Both the position numbers and the translations under genes were made by a program. This document shows positions 7,882 through 15,592 of a stretch of DNA of 64,000 bases, piece by piece (the stretch's first letter is position 1; the number at the start of each line of letters is the position of its first letter). A model generated the notes under the pieces. That model was not told the DNA's origin. It made no database searches and saw only the letters and a list, made by a program, of their open reading frames with translations. This DNA is from Kitasatospora herbaricolor (lineage in GTDB: Bacteria; Actinomycetota; Actinomycetes; Streptomycetales; Streptomycetaceae), in NCBI RefSeq assembly GCF_030813695.1, contig NZ_JAUSVA010000002.1, positions 6,967,501 to 7,031,500 on the forward strand, in the 5' to 3' direction.

Positions 7882-7893
7882 CACTTCCAAGTG
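7882..7893. promoter_or_regulatory. Candidate HxlR operator
   Basis: Perfect inverted repeat CACTT-CC-AAGTG in the 130-bp gap between the divergent oxidoreductase and HxlR genes. HxlR-type regulators commonly bind ACTT/AAGT palindromes near divergent targets. It lies 24 nt before the hxlR start and downstream of a possible -10 (TACGGT, 7862-7867). Confidence 0.55.
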
Positions 7894-7916
7894 GCCTGCG
7901 TACCCGAAGGGATGCC

Positions 7917-8318
7917 ATGACCGCCCGCACCGCCGCCGATGCCCGCGCCGGGGCCCGGGACGCGCACCAGGCCGACTCCGCCGCCTGCCCGACCAGCCGG
8001 GTGCTCGACCGGATGGGCGACAAGTGGGTGGGTCTCGTCCTCAAGGAGCTGACCGAAGGCCCGCGCCGCTACGGTGAGTTGGCCCGGTCGATCCCCGGCG
8101 CGAGCCAGAAGATGCTCACCCAGACGCTGCGCCACCTCGAACGCGACGGGCTCCTCGCGCGCACGGTCACCCCGGCGGTGCCGGTACGCGTGGACTACGA
8201 ACTCACCACCCTGGGGCAGAGCCTGCTGCCCGTCCTGAACGCCGTGACCCGGTGGGCCGAGCGGAACATCGGGCAGGTCGACCGCGCGCGTGAGGCGTAC
8301 GACGCCCAACAGGGCTGA
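7917..8318 (+). CDS. HxlR-family transcriptional regulator
   Basis: 133 aa winged-helix protein. It has the HxlR signature CPTSRVLDRMGDKWVGLVLKELTEGPRRYGELARSIPGASQKMLTQTLRHLERDGLL with a conserved N-terminal cysteine at about residue 24. This cysteine is often the redox or electrophile sensor in the family. The C-terminal helix (LLPVLNAVTRWAERN) is the dimer region. A GAAGGGA ribosome site precedes the ATG. It is divergent from the F420/NADP-type oxidoreductase, a frequent HxlR arrangement, and probably represses that gene and itself. Confidence 0.9.
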   Translation: MTARTAADARAGARDAHQADSAACPTSRVLDRMGDKWVGLVLKELTEGPRRYGELARSIPGASQKMLTQTLRHLERDGLLARTVTPAVPVRVDYELTTLGQSLLPVLNAVTRWAERNIGQVDRAREAYDAQQG

Positions 8319-8463
8319 AGCACCGGGGCGTCCGGCTGGAACCGCCCGCCGGCTCCTGACCGAGGCGCTGGCCGCGTCCCGGCCTGATAACAAGATCCGC
8401 GAGCCTGTCCGCAGGCCCGCCCCCGAGCCAGTCGGCGATGCGACGAGCCTGCTCGCCGCCGTA

Positions 8464-9168
8464 TCAGTCCCGGAGCCAGACCTCGTCGATCTCGTACCGG
8501 ACGTCCTCGGTGCGGGTGACCTTGAAGACGGACACCATCAGGTTCTCCCTGGCCCAGACGGAGTGCAGGTTGCAGGTGATGAGGTTGAGGTACTCGACAC
8601 CGATGTAGGGCTCGTCGTGGGCGGGGTCGAGGCACTCGGCCCCGGGGTCGCCGGAGTCGGCGCCGACGGCTCGCAGGAGCTGCGCGGGGTCACCGGTGAC
8701 GGACTGGCCGGCCCAGCCGTCGACGGCGAGGCTGGGCTGCCCGGGGACGTGGGCGAGGTACTTGCCGTAGCTCTCGGCCGAGGACATCTCGCAGACGGCG
8801 GTGATGCGGGCCTCGGGGTACGCCTCGACCTGGGCTTCGAACGCGTCGTCGAGGTTGGTGGAGAGGATGCCGTCCTCACCGAAGGCCGGGTCGCTGATCT
8901 GGACGATGTTGCCCCAGCATCCGACGGTGACCTGGTCGAGGTCGTCGATGTGACCGGGGTGGCCCAAGTCCCGGCGGAGCATGGGTTCGAGTTCTTCGGC
9001 GACCGTGGCGACGGTGGAGAGCCCGGCGACGACCGCGCGGGCGCGCACCGGGTCGTGGGCCGGCGCGTGGCGGATGGTGTGCTGGTCGTAGGGGGCGGGG
9101 CAGGGCGGGTGGACGCGGGTGATCTGGATGACGGACTGCCGCCAGCCGACATGCGGGTTCGGGCTCAT
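8464..9168 (-). CDS. Hypothetical protein
   Basis: 234 aa if started at the ATG at 9168; a second ATG 24 nt upstream is possible. I do not recognise a family. The sequence is soluble, moderately acidic and has no signal peptide or membrane span. Notable stretches are LEPMLRRDLGHPGHIDDLDQ, GCWGNIVQISDPAF, AVCEMSSAESYGKYLAHVPG and YIGVEYLNLITCNLHSVWARENLMVSVFKVT. Three cysteines lie in separate segments. A -10 (TAGGCT) lies 7 nt before the start at 9168, favouring it as a leaderless start. After the TGA the frame stays open for about 40 protein-like codons (see findings), so the C terminus may be truncated. Confidence 0.65.
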   Translation of the reverse strand: MSPNPHVGWRQSVIQITRVHPPCPAPYDQHTIRHAPAHDPVRARAVVAGLSTVATVAEELEPMLRRDLGHPGHIDDLDQVTVGCWGNIVQISDPAFGEDGILSTNLDDAFEAQVEAYPEARITAVCEMSSAESYGKYLAHVPGQPSLAVDGWAGQSVTGDPAQLLRAVGADSGDPGAECLDPAHDEPYIGVEYLNLITCNLHSVWARENLMVSVFKVTRTEDVRYEIDEVWLRD

Positions 9169-9175
9169 GGAGGCG

Positions 9176-9202
9176 AGCCTAGGACAGGCCACCGTCAGGC
9201 AA
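9176..9202 (-). promoter_or_regulatory. Candidate leaderless promoter of the hypothetical gene ending at 8464
   Basis: On the minus strand TTGCCT (9197-9202), 15-bp spacer, TAGGCT (9176-9181), then 7 nt to the ATG at 9168. The spacer is shorter than ideal. Confidence 0.4.
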
Positions 9203-9344
9203 GGGGCCGCGAACCAGTCCGAAAGCCCCCGTCCCGAGCATGAGTTGCTGCTCGGGACGGAGCGCTTGGGGCGCGCTGCCCGGTGGCGGATGCGGGCCGG
9301 GAGCGGTCACTTCGCTCCCGGCCCGGACGCCGCCCCCGGGCCCG

Positions 9345-12149
9345 CTACTTCACGGTGCAGGCCGTCCCGTTGAGAGTGGCCGCGGTCGGGCTGGTGTTGC
9401 TGCCCGTCCAGCTGCCGTTGAAGCCGAAGGAGGTGCTGCCGCCCCCGGCCGCCAGCGAGCCGTTGTAACCCAGGTTGCTCACCGAGACGTCGGCGCCGCT
9501 CTGGGTCCAGGCGCCGTTCCACAGCGAGGTGACCTGCTGGCCGTTGGCGTAGGCCCACTTCACCGTCCACCCGGCGAGTGCGGTGGAGCCGGTGTTCCTC
9601 ACCGTCACGTTGGCGCCGAACCCGCCGCCCCACTGGCTGGCGACCGCGTAGGTGATCTCGCAACTCCCGCCCGCCGTCGGGCTGCTGGTGGCGGTGGGCG
9701 AGGTGCTCGCGGTCGGGCTGCTGGTGGCCGTCGGCGAGGTGCTCGCGGTCGGGCTGGTGGAGGTGGTCGGGGTCGCGGTGGCCGTCGCCGAGGGGGAGGC
9801 GGTCGCCGTCGGGCTCGGCGGGGTGCTGCCGGTGTCGCCGACGATGATGCCGCGCCCGTTGGTGCCGATGTACACCCGGCCGTAGACCCGGGGGTCACCG
9901 GTGATCGTGGCGCCGGTCCAACCCCACTGCTGGGAGTCGTTGTTGATCCTGGTCCAGCTGGCTCCGGCGTCGTCGGAGCGGAAGATGCCCCGGACGCCGC
10001 CGATCTTCGCGCTGGTGTAGAGCGCGGGGTAGGTCCGGCCGGGGGCGGGCTTGCCGAAGCCGATGCTGTCGGCCTGGTCGGCGGCCGCGACGCGGGTGAA
10101 GGTCGCCCCCGAGTCCGTGGAGTGCCACAGGCCGTACGCCGCGCCGGCGCCGGTGGTGCCGCCGGCGAACCAGACGTCGCCCTCGGTGGTGGTCAGCGCC
10201 TTGAAGCGGACGTTGCCGGTGGCCGGCAGGCCGGTGGCCGCACTGGCGGTGAAGGTCAGGCCGCCGTCGGTGGAGGTGTAGAACTTCCCGGCGGAGAAGG
10301 CGTAGAACTTCTTCGGGTTGACGCGGTCGGAGGCGACCCGGGCGCCCGCGGGCACACCGGTGGCGGCCGTCCAGGAGTTGCCGCCGAAGGCGGAGCCGGA
10401 GACCGCGCCGCCGTCCGGTGCCCAGAGCACCCGGCTGCCGTCGGCCGCCAGCGCCACGGTGCCGCCGCCGGTGGTGCCGGCCGGCTCGCTGTTGGCCTGG
10501 TACCAGTTGGCGCCGTTGTCGTTGGAGAAGGCGATCCGCTTGCTGGTGCTGCCGCTGTCCAGGTTTCCGGTGCGTACCACCATGTTCCCGTTGGCCTCGG
10601 CGTAGTCGAGGCTGGTGCTGGTGGTGAAGTTGGGCGAGGTGTACATCATCGCGGGTACGGCGGTGAGCGAGGTGTGCCGGAACCCGCCGATGTCGCCGAG
10701 AGCGCTGAGCAGGTTGGCGCCGGTCGGCGGGCTGATCAGGTCGTTGACGGCGGTCTCCTCCAGGCCCTGGACGACCGGCTTGATGGTGATTCTGCCACCG
10801 GCGTCCCAGCCGGTGAGGTTCTCGGTGCCGTAGAGGGTGGCGCCGGTGCCGTACATCATCCGGTCCGAGTTGAACGGGTCGATCTCCAGCGACTCGGTCA
10901 TCCAGCCCAGCTTCGGGGTCTCCTCCGGCGGGCTCGGGTTGGCGCCCCAGGTCAGCCAGGGGGAGCTGGAGACGTCCATCGTGTAGTGGTCGACCCGGGT
11001 CGGGTAGGAGCTGTACTCCCAGATCGGCTTCCACGTCGCCCCGAAGTCGGTGCTGCGGTAGATCTGGGTGTCCGGCCACCAGGAGCTGTAGCCGGTCGCC
11101 ATCAGCACGTTGGGGTGCTGGCGGTCGATCGTCAGGCCGCTGTAGCCGAAGTACGCGCCGGAGTCGGTGGAGGGCAGCGGACTGATCCTGGTCCAGACGC
11201 CGGTCGCGGTGGCGTACCGCCAGATGTCGCCCTTGCCGCCGTCGTACGGGCCGCCGGTGTCGCTGGTCGCGATGTAGAGGTAGCCGTTGACGGGGTCGAG
11301 CACGCCCTTGTGCGGCAGGAAGCCGGTGGGCTGCCCGGCCACGCGGGTCCAGGTCGCGCCGCCGTCGGCCGACTTGTAGATGCTGTTGTCCTTGTCGGCG
11401 ACACCCACGTAGATGGTCCGGGTGGTCGCGCCGGCCGCGGCCGAGCTCTTGTCGAAGGTCACCCAGAGGACGCCCTGCTCGGCGCTCAGATAGCCGTTGG
11501 TGTCGCTCGGATCGGGCGCGTAGTGGCCGACGTTGGGGAAGGCGGTGACCTGCGCCCAGGTGACGCCGTAGTCGGTGCTGCGCCAGAGGCCGTTGCCGCT
11601 GGGCGCGCCGAAGTACAGCACCTTGTCGTTGTTCGGGTCGACCGCGAGGCGCTCGCCCATGCCCCGGCCCGGCATGTTGCCGCCGATCTTGAACGGCAAC
11701 GCCGTCCGGGCCCAGGTGGCGCCCTTGTCGGTGGAGCGCAGGATGGCGCCGTCGTCGGGGTCCCAGCCGTTGGTGTACATGCCGGCGGCGACGTAGACGC
11801 GGTTGGTCTGCACCGGGTCGGTGGCGAGGCTGGCCACGCCGGTGAGGTTCCAGTCGTCCCAGCCGACCGAGTCCAGCAGCGGGATCCACTTCTTGGTGGC
11901 CGGGTCCTGCCGGTAGGCGCCGCCGATGTCGGTGCGGGCGTAGACCAGGTTCTTCTCGGTCTGGTTGAAGACGATGCCGGGGACGAAGCCGCCGCCGTCG
12001 ATCCTGGCGTTGCTCCAGGTGTAGGAGTCGGCGGTGGCCGCGTCGGGCGCGGCGGCGGCCGTGCCGCCGAGGCCGGTCAGTGTGGTCAGCGCCAGGCCGC
12101 AACTGACCGCCACGGCGGTGAGAGCGGCTCTGGAACGGGGTGTGAGCAT
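9345..12149 (-). CDS. Secreted GH74 endo-beta-1,4-glucanase/xyloglucanase with CBM2
   Basis: 934 aa. A signal peptide (residues 1-~35, ending GGTAAAA) is followed by a long GH74 double beta-propeller. The first blade reads RIDGGGFVPGIVFNQTEKNLVYARTDIGGAYR, and Asp-box/BNR-like repeats recur (STDKGATW, STDYGVTW, SADGGATW, STDFGATW, STDGGLTF, STDSGATF, SDDAGASW). A Ser/Thr/Pro linker (~775-825) leads to a C-terminal CBM2 cellulose-binding domain starting CEITYAVASQWGGGFGANVTVRN. GH74 enzymes typically cut the glucan backbone of xyloglucan outside the cell. The ATG at 12149 has a GAGGAG site. A CebR box at the predicted start point implies control by cello-oligosaccharides; the neighbouring genes carry a different, LacI-type site. 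Confidence 0.93.
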   Translation of the reverse strand: MLTPRSRAALTAVAVSCGLALTTLTGLGGTAAAAPDAATADSYTWSNARIDGGGFVPGIVFNQTEKNLVYARTDIGGAYRQDPATKKWIPLLDSVGWDDWNLTGVASLATDPVQTNRVYVAAGMYTNGWDPDDGAILRSTDKGATWARTALPFKIGGNMPGRGMGERLAVDPNNDKVLYFGAPSGNGLWRSTDYGVTWAQVTAFPNVGHYAPDPSDTNGYLSAEQGVLWVTFDKSSAAAGATTRTIYVGVADKDNSIYKSADGGATWTRVAGQPTGFLPHKGVLDPVNGYLYIATSDTGGPYDGGKGDIWRYATATGVWTRISPLPSTDSGAYFGYSGLTIDRQHPNVLMATGYSSWWPDTQIYRSTDFGATWKPIWEYSSYPTRVDHYTMDVSSSPWLTWGANPSPPEETPKLGWMTESLEIDPFNSDRMMYGTGATLYGTENLTGWDAGGRITIKPVVQGLEETAVNDLISPPTGANLLSALGDIGGFRHTSLTAVPAMMYTSPNFTTSTSLDYAEANGNMVVRTGNLDSGSTSKRIAFSNDNGANWYQANSEPAGTTGGGTVALAADGSRVLWAPDGGAVSGSAFGGNSWTAATGVPAGARVASDRVNPKKFYAFSAGKFYTSTDGGLTFTASAATGLPATGNVRFKALTTTEGDVWFAGGTTGAGAAYGLWHSTDSGATFTRVAAADQADSIGFGKPAPGRTYPALYTSAKIGGVRGIFRSDDAGASWTRINNDSQQWGWTGATITGDPRVYGRVYIGTNGRGIIVGDTGSTPPSPTATASPSATATATPTTSTSPTASTSPTATSSPTASTSPTATSSPTAGGSCEITYAVASQWGGGFGANVTVRNTGSTALAGWTVKWAYANGQQVTSLWNGAWTQSGADVSVSNLGYNGSLAAGGGSTSFGFNGSWTGSNTSPTAATLNGTACTVK

Positions 12150-12245
12150 GGCTCGGGTACTCCTCGGGGCTGGCCGGCGGGTGGGGGCCGGTCGGGGTGG
12201 GGGCGTAGCGGTGCCAGGGCTTGGAGGTGCGGGGGCCCAGCGGTG

Positions 12246-12259
12246 TGGGAGCGCTCCCA
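12246..12259. promoter_or_regulatory. CebR box upstream of GH74
   Basis: TGGGAGCGCTCCCA, an exact copy of the 14-bp palindrome known as the CebR operator of Streptomyces cellulose/cellobiose regulons. It abuts the predicted GH74 -10, so bound CebR would block initiation. It is also about 100 bp from the divergent GH95 promoter and could affect it. Confidence 0.85.
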
Positions 12260-12287
12260 TCGTTGACCTGCCGTCTGTGCCCGTCAA
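12259..12287 (-). promoter_or_regulatory. GH74 promoter
   Basis: On the minus strand TTGACG (12282-12287), 17-bp spacer, AACGAT (12259-12264). The CebR box begins at the last base of the -10. The 5' leader to the ATG at 12149 is about 100 nt. Confidence 0.6.
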
Positions 12288-12292
12288 GAGCG

Positions 12293-12316
12293 GAAGCAAG
12301 CTTCGATGCGCTTCGA
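12293..12316. promoter_or_regulatory. LacI-type operator upstream of the GH95-like gene
   Basis: TCGATGCGCTTCGA (12303-12316) matches the TYGAANCGNTTCGA sites at 18643 and 18822 with one mismatch. A second inverted repeat GAAGC-AA-GCTTC (12293-12304) overlaps its left edge. It lies upstream of the GH95 -35 region and also just upstream of the divergent GH74 -35. Confidence 0.6.
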
Positions 12317-12322
12317 CACCTA

Positions 12323-12350
12323 TTCGGACGGGCGGGCAACAAACTAGGAT
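12323..12350 (+). promoter_or_regulatory. Candidate GH95 promoter
   Basis: TTCGGA (12323-12328), 16-bp spacer, TAGGAT (12345-12350). A leader of about 35 nt with GAAGGAG (12378-12384) precedes the GTG start at 12394. Confidence 0.45.
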
Positions 12351-12393
12351 GCCGCGAGCCCCGCCGCGAGAGCCGCCGAAGGAGCATCCCCCC

Positions 12394-14772
12394 GTGAATC
12401 CCCCCGAGAACAGCGCAGTTGACGACGGCCCGGCAGGCCCGTCCGCCGCACCCGCGCCCACCCGCGCCACGTCCACCGCGCCGGCCCCCGCCCCGCCCGC
12501 CACCGGGTACGGCAGCCACGCCGTCCACGACACCGCCCCCGCCGGCCGCTGGGAGGACGCCCACCTCTCCGGCAACGGCGAGTACGGGATCATGGTCAAC
12601 GGCGGCCCGCACCGCGAGCGCGTCGTCCTCAACCACCACCGCTACGTCCTGCCCAACGGCACCCGCCACCTCCGGGCACCCGGGACGGCCCACCGGCTGG
12701 AGGAGATCCGCGACCTCGTCCTCGCCGGCCGCGCCCCCGAGGCCCAGCGGATCTGGGCCGGCGGCGCCGAACTCCGCTGGACCCAGTCCTTCCACCCCGG
12801 CCACGCCCTGGAGATCGCCACCCCCGCCCACGGGCCGGTCCGCGACTACCTGCGCAGCACCGACTTCGCCACCGGCGAGATCACCGTCGGCTGGCAGGAC
12901 GACGCCGGCCCCTGGCGGCGGCGCTCCTTCGTCTCCCGGGCCGACGCCGTCGTCGTGCAGGAGTTCACCGGCCCGCCCGCCGAACTGCGGCTCCGCCTCA
13001 CCGGGGACCTGCCCGACTGCCCCGAGGACGTCCAGCACCGCTGCACCGCCACCGAGGCGGCCCCCGGCCTCGGCCTGCTGGACGCCCGGGCCACCTACCC
13101 GCCGGGGCAGGGCGCGTACGGCTTCGAGGCCGTCAGCCTGGTGCACGCCCCCGGCGCCCGGATCGACACCGACGGGGACGTGCTGATCCTGCGCGGGGCC
13201 CGGCGCGTCCTGCTGCTCACCGCCCTCGACCGCCAGGAACAGCCCGGTTGGAGCACCGGGACGATCCGCCGCCGTCTCGGCCGGCTCCCCGCCGACTACG
13301 ACACCCTGCTCTCCGCGCACACCGCCCTGCACACCCCCGCCTACCGGCGCGCCACCCTGGACCTCGGCGGTGCCGAGGCGGCCGCCGGCAGCGTGGACCT
13401 GATCGAACGCCAGCAGAGGAACCCGGAGCGCCTCGACCCCGCCCTGCTCGAACTGCTCTTCCACAGCGGCCGCTACCTGCTGCTCTCCGCCAGCGGCGTG
13501 CTGCCGCCACGCCTCACCGGGCTCTGGATCGGCGGCTGGGGCGCCGCCTGGGCCGGCGACTTCACCACCGACGCCAACCTCAACCTCCAACTGGCCGGCG
13601 CCAACCTGGCGGCGCTGCCGGAGGCCGTGCACGCGCACGCCGCGCTGGTCCGCGGCCAGATCGCCGACTGGCGGGCCAACGCCCGCGCCCTGTACGGCAT
13701 CAGGGGTCTGCTCGCGCCGGGCCGCACCGACGGCGAACACGGCCACCTGTTCCACCTCGACGACGACTGGCCGTGGCCGGCCTGGCTGGCCGGCGCCGAC
13801 TGGCTGCTGCACCCGCTGCACGAGTACTGGCGCACCACCGGTGACGACGAGTTCCTGCGCGCGGAGCTGGTGGGCTGGCTGATCGGCGCCGCCGAGTTCT
13901 TCGAGGACTTCCTCACCCGCACCGACGACCGGGGCCAGGTCGTCTTCGTCCCCTCCTACTCCCCGGAGATCGCCCCCGAGGGCGTGGCCGGCTCCGCCGC
14001 CGTGAACGCCGTGATGGACGTCGCGGCCGGGCGGCACGCCCTGGAGAGCGCGGTGGAGGTCTGCGAGCACCTCGGCATCGAGCCGGCGGCGGTGGCCCGC
14101 TGGCGGGCCCTGCTGCCCAGGCTGCCGGCGTACCTGGTCAACTCCGCCGGCAGCCTCACCGAGTGGGCCTGGCCCGGCCTGGACGGCAACCTCGACCACC
14201 GGCACGTCAGCCACCTGTACCCGGTCTGGCCGCTGCACGGGATCACCCGGGACACCACCCCGGCGCTCGCCGAGGCCGCCCACCGCGCCCTCGCCGGCCG
14301 CGGCGACGAGAACCTCTCCGCCCACGGCAGCCTGCACCGCGCGCTGGCCGCGGCCCGGCTGCGGGACACCGGCCTGGCCCGCGCCAACCTGCTGAAGATC
14401 CTCGGCGCCGACATGCTGTTCCGCTCGCTGATGACCTCGCACAACCCCGGCCTGGAGATCTACAACGCCGACGCCGCGATCACCCTGCCCGGCCTCGTCC
14501 TGGAGCTCCTGGTCGACGCCCGCCCCGGCCGGCTCGACCTGCTGCCCGCCCTGCCCGAGGAGCTCGCGCGCGGAACCGTCCGGGGGGTGGCCTGCCAGGG
14601 CCGGGTCACCGTGCTCGAGCTCGGCTGGGACCTGGCGGAGGGCACCGTACGGGCGCTGCTGCGCTCCGCCGTGGACCAGGTGCTGGCCGTGCACTGCCGG
14701 GGCGAGGGCCGGCAGGTCACCCTGCCGGCGGGCGGGGAGCGGGAGGTGCGGTTCGTCCTCCGGGCGCCGTAG
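12394..14772 (+). CDS. GH95-like glycoside hydrolase (alpha-L-fucosidase/alpha-L-galactosidase family), cytoplasmic
   Basis: 792 aa from the GTG with a GAAGGAG site 9 nt upstream. There is no signal peptide; residues 1-40 are an Ala/Pro-rich leader. GH95 architecture is visible: N-terminal beta-domain beginning GRWEDAHLSGNGEYGIMVNG, then the (alpha/alpha)6 barrel with TTDANLNLQLAGANL (the N-x-N motif near 395) and NLDHRHVSHLYPVWPLHG (~608). GH95 inverting enzymes release alpha-1,2-fucose or L-galactose. In xyloglucan this would remove terminal fucose from imported side chains. The usual DGNFGG segment reads EIYNADAAITLPG here, so substrate or mechanism may differ. Divergent from GH74. Confidence 0.75.
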   Translation: MNPPENSAVDDGPAGPSAAPAPTRATSTAPAPAPPATGYGSHAVHDTAPAGRWEDAHLSGNGEYGIMVNGGPHRERVVLNHHRYVLPNGTRHLRAPGTAHRLEEIRDLVLAGRAPEAQRIWAGGAELRWTQSFHPGHALEIATPAHGPVRDYLRSTDFATGEITVGWQDDAGPWRRRSFVSRADAVVVQEFTGPPAELRLRLTGDLPDCPEDVQHRCTATEAAPGLGLLDARATYPPGQGAYGFEAVSLVHAPGARIDTDGDVLILRGARRVLLLTALDRQEQPGWSTGTIRRRLGRLPADYDTLLSAHTALHTPAYRRATLDLGGAEAAAGSVDLIERQQRNPERLDPALLELLFHSGRYLLLSASGVLPPRLTGLWIGGWGAAWAGDFTTDANLNLQLAGANLAALPEAVHAHAALVRGQIADWRANARALYGIRGLLAPGRTDGEHGHLFHLDDDWPWPAWLAGADWLLHPLHEYWRTTGDDEFLRAELVGWLIGAAEFFEDFLTRTDDRGQVVFVPSYSPEIAPEGVAGSAAVNAVMDVAAGRHALESAVEVCEHLGIEPAAVARWRALLPRLPAYLVNSAGSLTEWAWPGLDGNLDHRHVSHLYPVWPLHGITRDTTPALAEAAHRALAGRGDENLSAHGSLHRALAAARLRDTGLARANLLKILGADMLFRSLMTSHNPGLEIYNADAAITLPGLVLELLVDARPGRLDLLPALPEELARGTVRGVACQGRVTVLELGWDLAEGTVRALLRSAVDQVLAVHCRGEGRQVTLPAGGEREVRFVLRAP

Positions 14773-14863
14773 CCGCGGCCCCACGCAGGCCGGCGGCGTC
14801 CGCCCGGCCGGCGCGGCCCGGGCCGGGGCCCGGAATCCGGTGGCCCCGGGCCGCGCCGGGTCG

Positions 14864-14876
14864 TACCGTCGGCCCC
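14864..14876 (+). promoter_or_regulatory. Candidate leaderless -10 of the MOSC gene
   Basis: TACCGT (14864-14869) ends 7 nt before the ATG at 14877, with no ribosome site. I see no clear -35. Confidence 0.35.
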
Positions 14877-15542
14877 ATGCAGCTGCTCTCCCTGAACATC
14901 GGCCGGCCCCGCCCCAACCCGTGGAAGGGCATCGCACTGACCGGCATCGACAAGCGCCCGGTCGACGGTCCGGTGGCCGTGACGGCCCCCGGGCCGAAGG
15001 GCACCGGCGCGGTCGGCCTGGCCGGGGACCGCGTCTACGACGTGAAGCACCACGGCGGCGCCGACCAGGCCGTGTACGCCTACGCCCGGGAGGATCTCGA
15101 CCGCTGGGAGCCCGGGTTGGGCCGCCCGCTGGCCGACGGGTGCTTCGGGGAGAACCTCACCACGGCCGGTCTCGACGTCAACGGCGCGCTGATCGGCGAG
15201 CGTTGGCGGATCGGGCCGGACGTCGTCCTGGAGGTCTCCTGCCCGCGCATCCCCTGCGGCACCTTCCAGGGCTGGCTGGAACGCGCGGGCTGGATCAAGG
15301 AGTTCACCCGGGCCGCGCTGCCCGGGGCGTACCTGCGGGTGATCGAGCCCGGTGAGATCCGCGCCGGCGACCGGATCGAGATCGTCCACCGGCCCGAGCA
15401 CCAGGTGACGGTGGCCGTGTCCTTCCGCGCCCTGACCACCGCCCCGGAGCTGCTGCCTGGCCTGCTGGTGGCGGACGCGCTGCCGGCGGAGGACCTGGAG
15501 CAGATCCGCGGACGGGTGGCGCGACAGCGCCCCGGCCGGTGA
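14877..15542 (+). CDS. MOSC-domain protein, YiiM-like
   Basis: 221 aa. It begins MQLLSLNIGRPRPNPWKG and carries GLAGDRVYDVKHHGGADQAVYAYAREDLDRWE, then GCFGENLTTAGLDVNGALIGERWRIG and the conserved-cysteine segment EVSCPRIPCGTFQGWL near residue 125. This is the MOSC beta-barrel that binds a sulfur or molybdenum-cofactor group. YiiM-type members take part in Mo-cofactor-dependent reduction of N-hydroxylated compounds such as base analogues. Nothing links it to the sugar locus in which it sits; it is a separate, apparently leaderless gene convergent with GH3. Confidence 0.88.
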   Translation: MQLLSLNIGRPRPNPWKGIALTGIDKRPVDGPVAVTAPGPKGTGAVGLAGDRVYDVKHHGGADQAVYAYAREDLDRWEPGLGRPLADGCFGENLTTAGLDVNGALIGERWRIGPDVVLEVSCPRIPCGTFQGWLERAGWIKEFTRAALPGAYLRVIEPGEIRAGDRIEIVHRPEHQVTVAVSFRALTTAPELLPGLLVADALPAEDLEQIRGRVARQRPGR

Positions 15543-15592
15543 CCGGGCCGGGGCGCCGCCGGCGGCCGCGACGGGAGTGGCCGGGCCCGGTC
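15541..15592. terminator. Hairpin between convergent MOSC and GH3 genes
   Basis: GACCGGGCC (15541-15549) is complementary to GGCCCGGTC (15584-15592). The 34-nt loop is itself GC-rich and foldable. The arms overlap both stop codons. Weak evidence, no T-tract. Confidence 0.3.

Noticed and set aside
12034..12393. In-frame upstream extension of the GH95-like gene
   Set aside because: It overlaps the GH74 start, CebR box and promoters; the GTG at 12394 has a good ribosome site.
9895..14937. 1680-codon minus-strand frame across GH74, GH95 and MOSC
   Set aside because: Shadow frame typical of high-GC DNA; no conserved domain.
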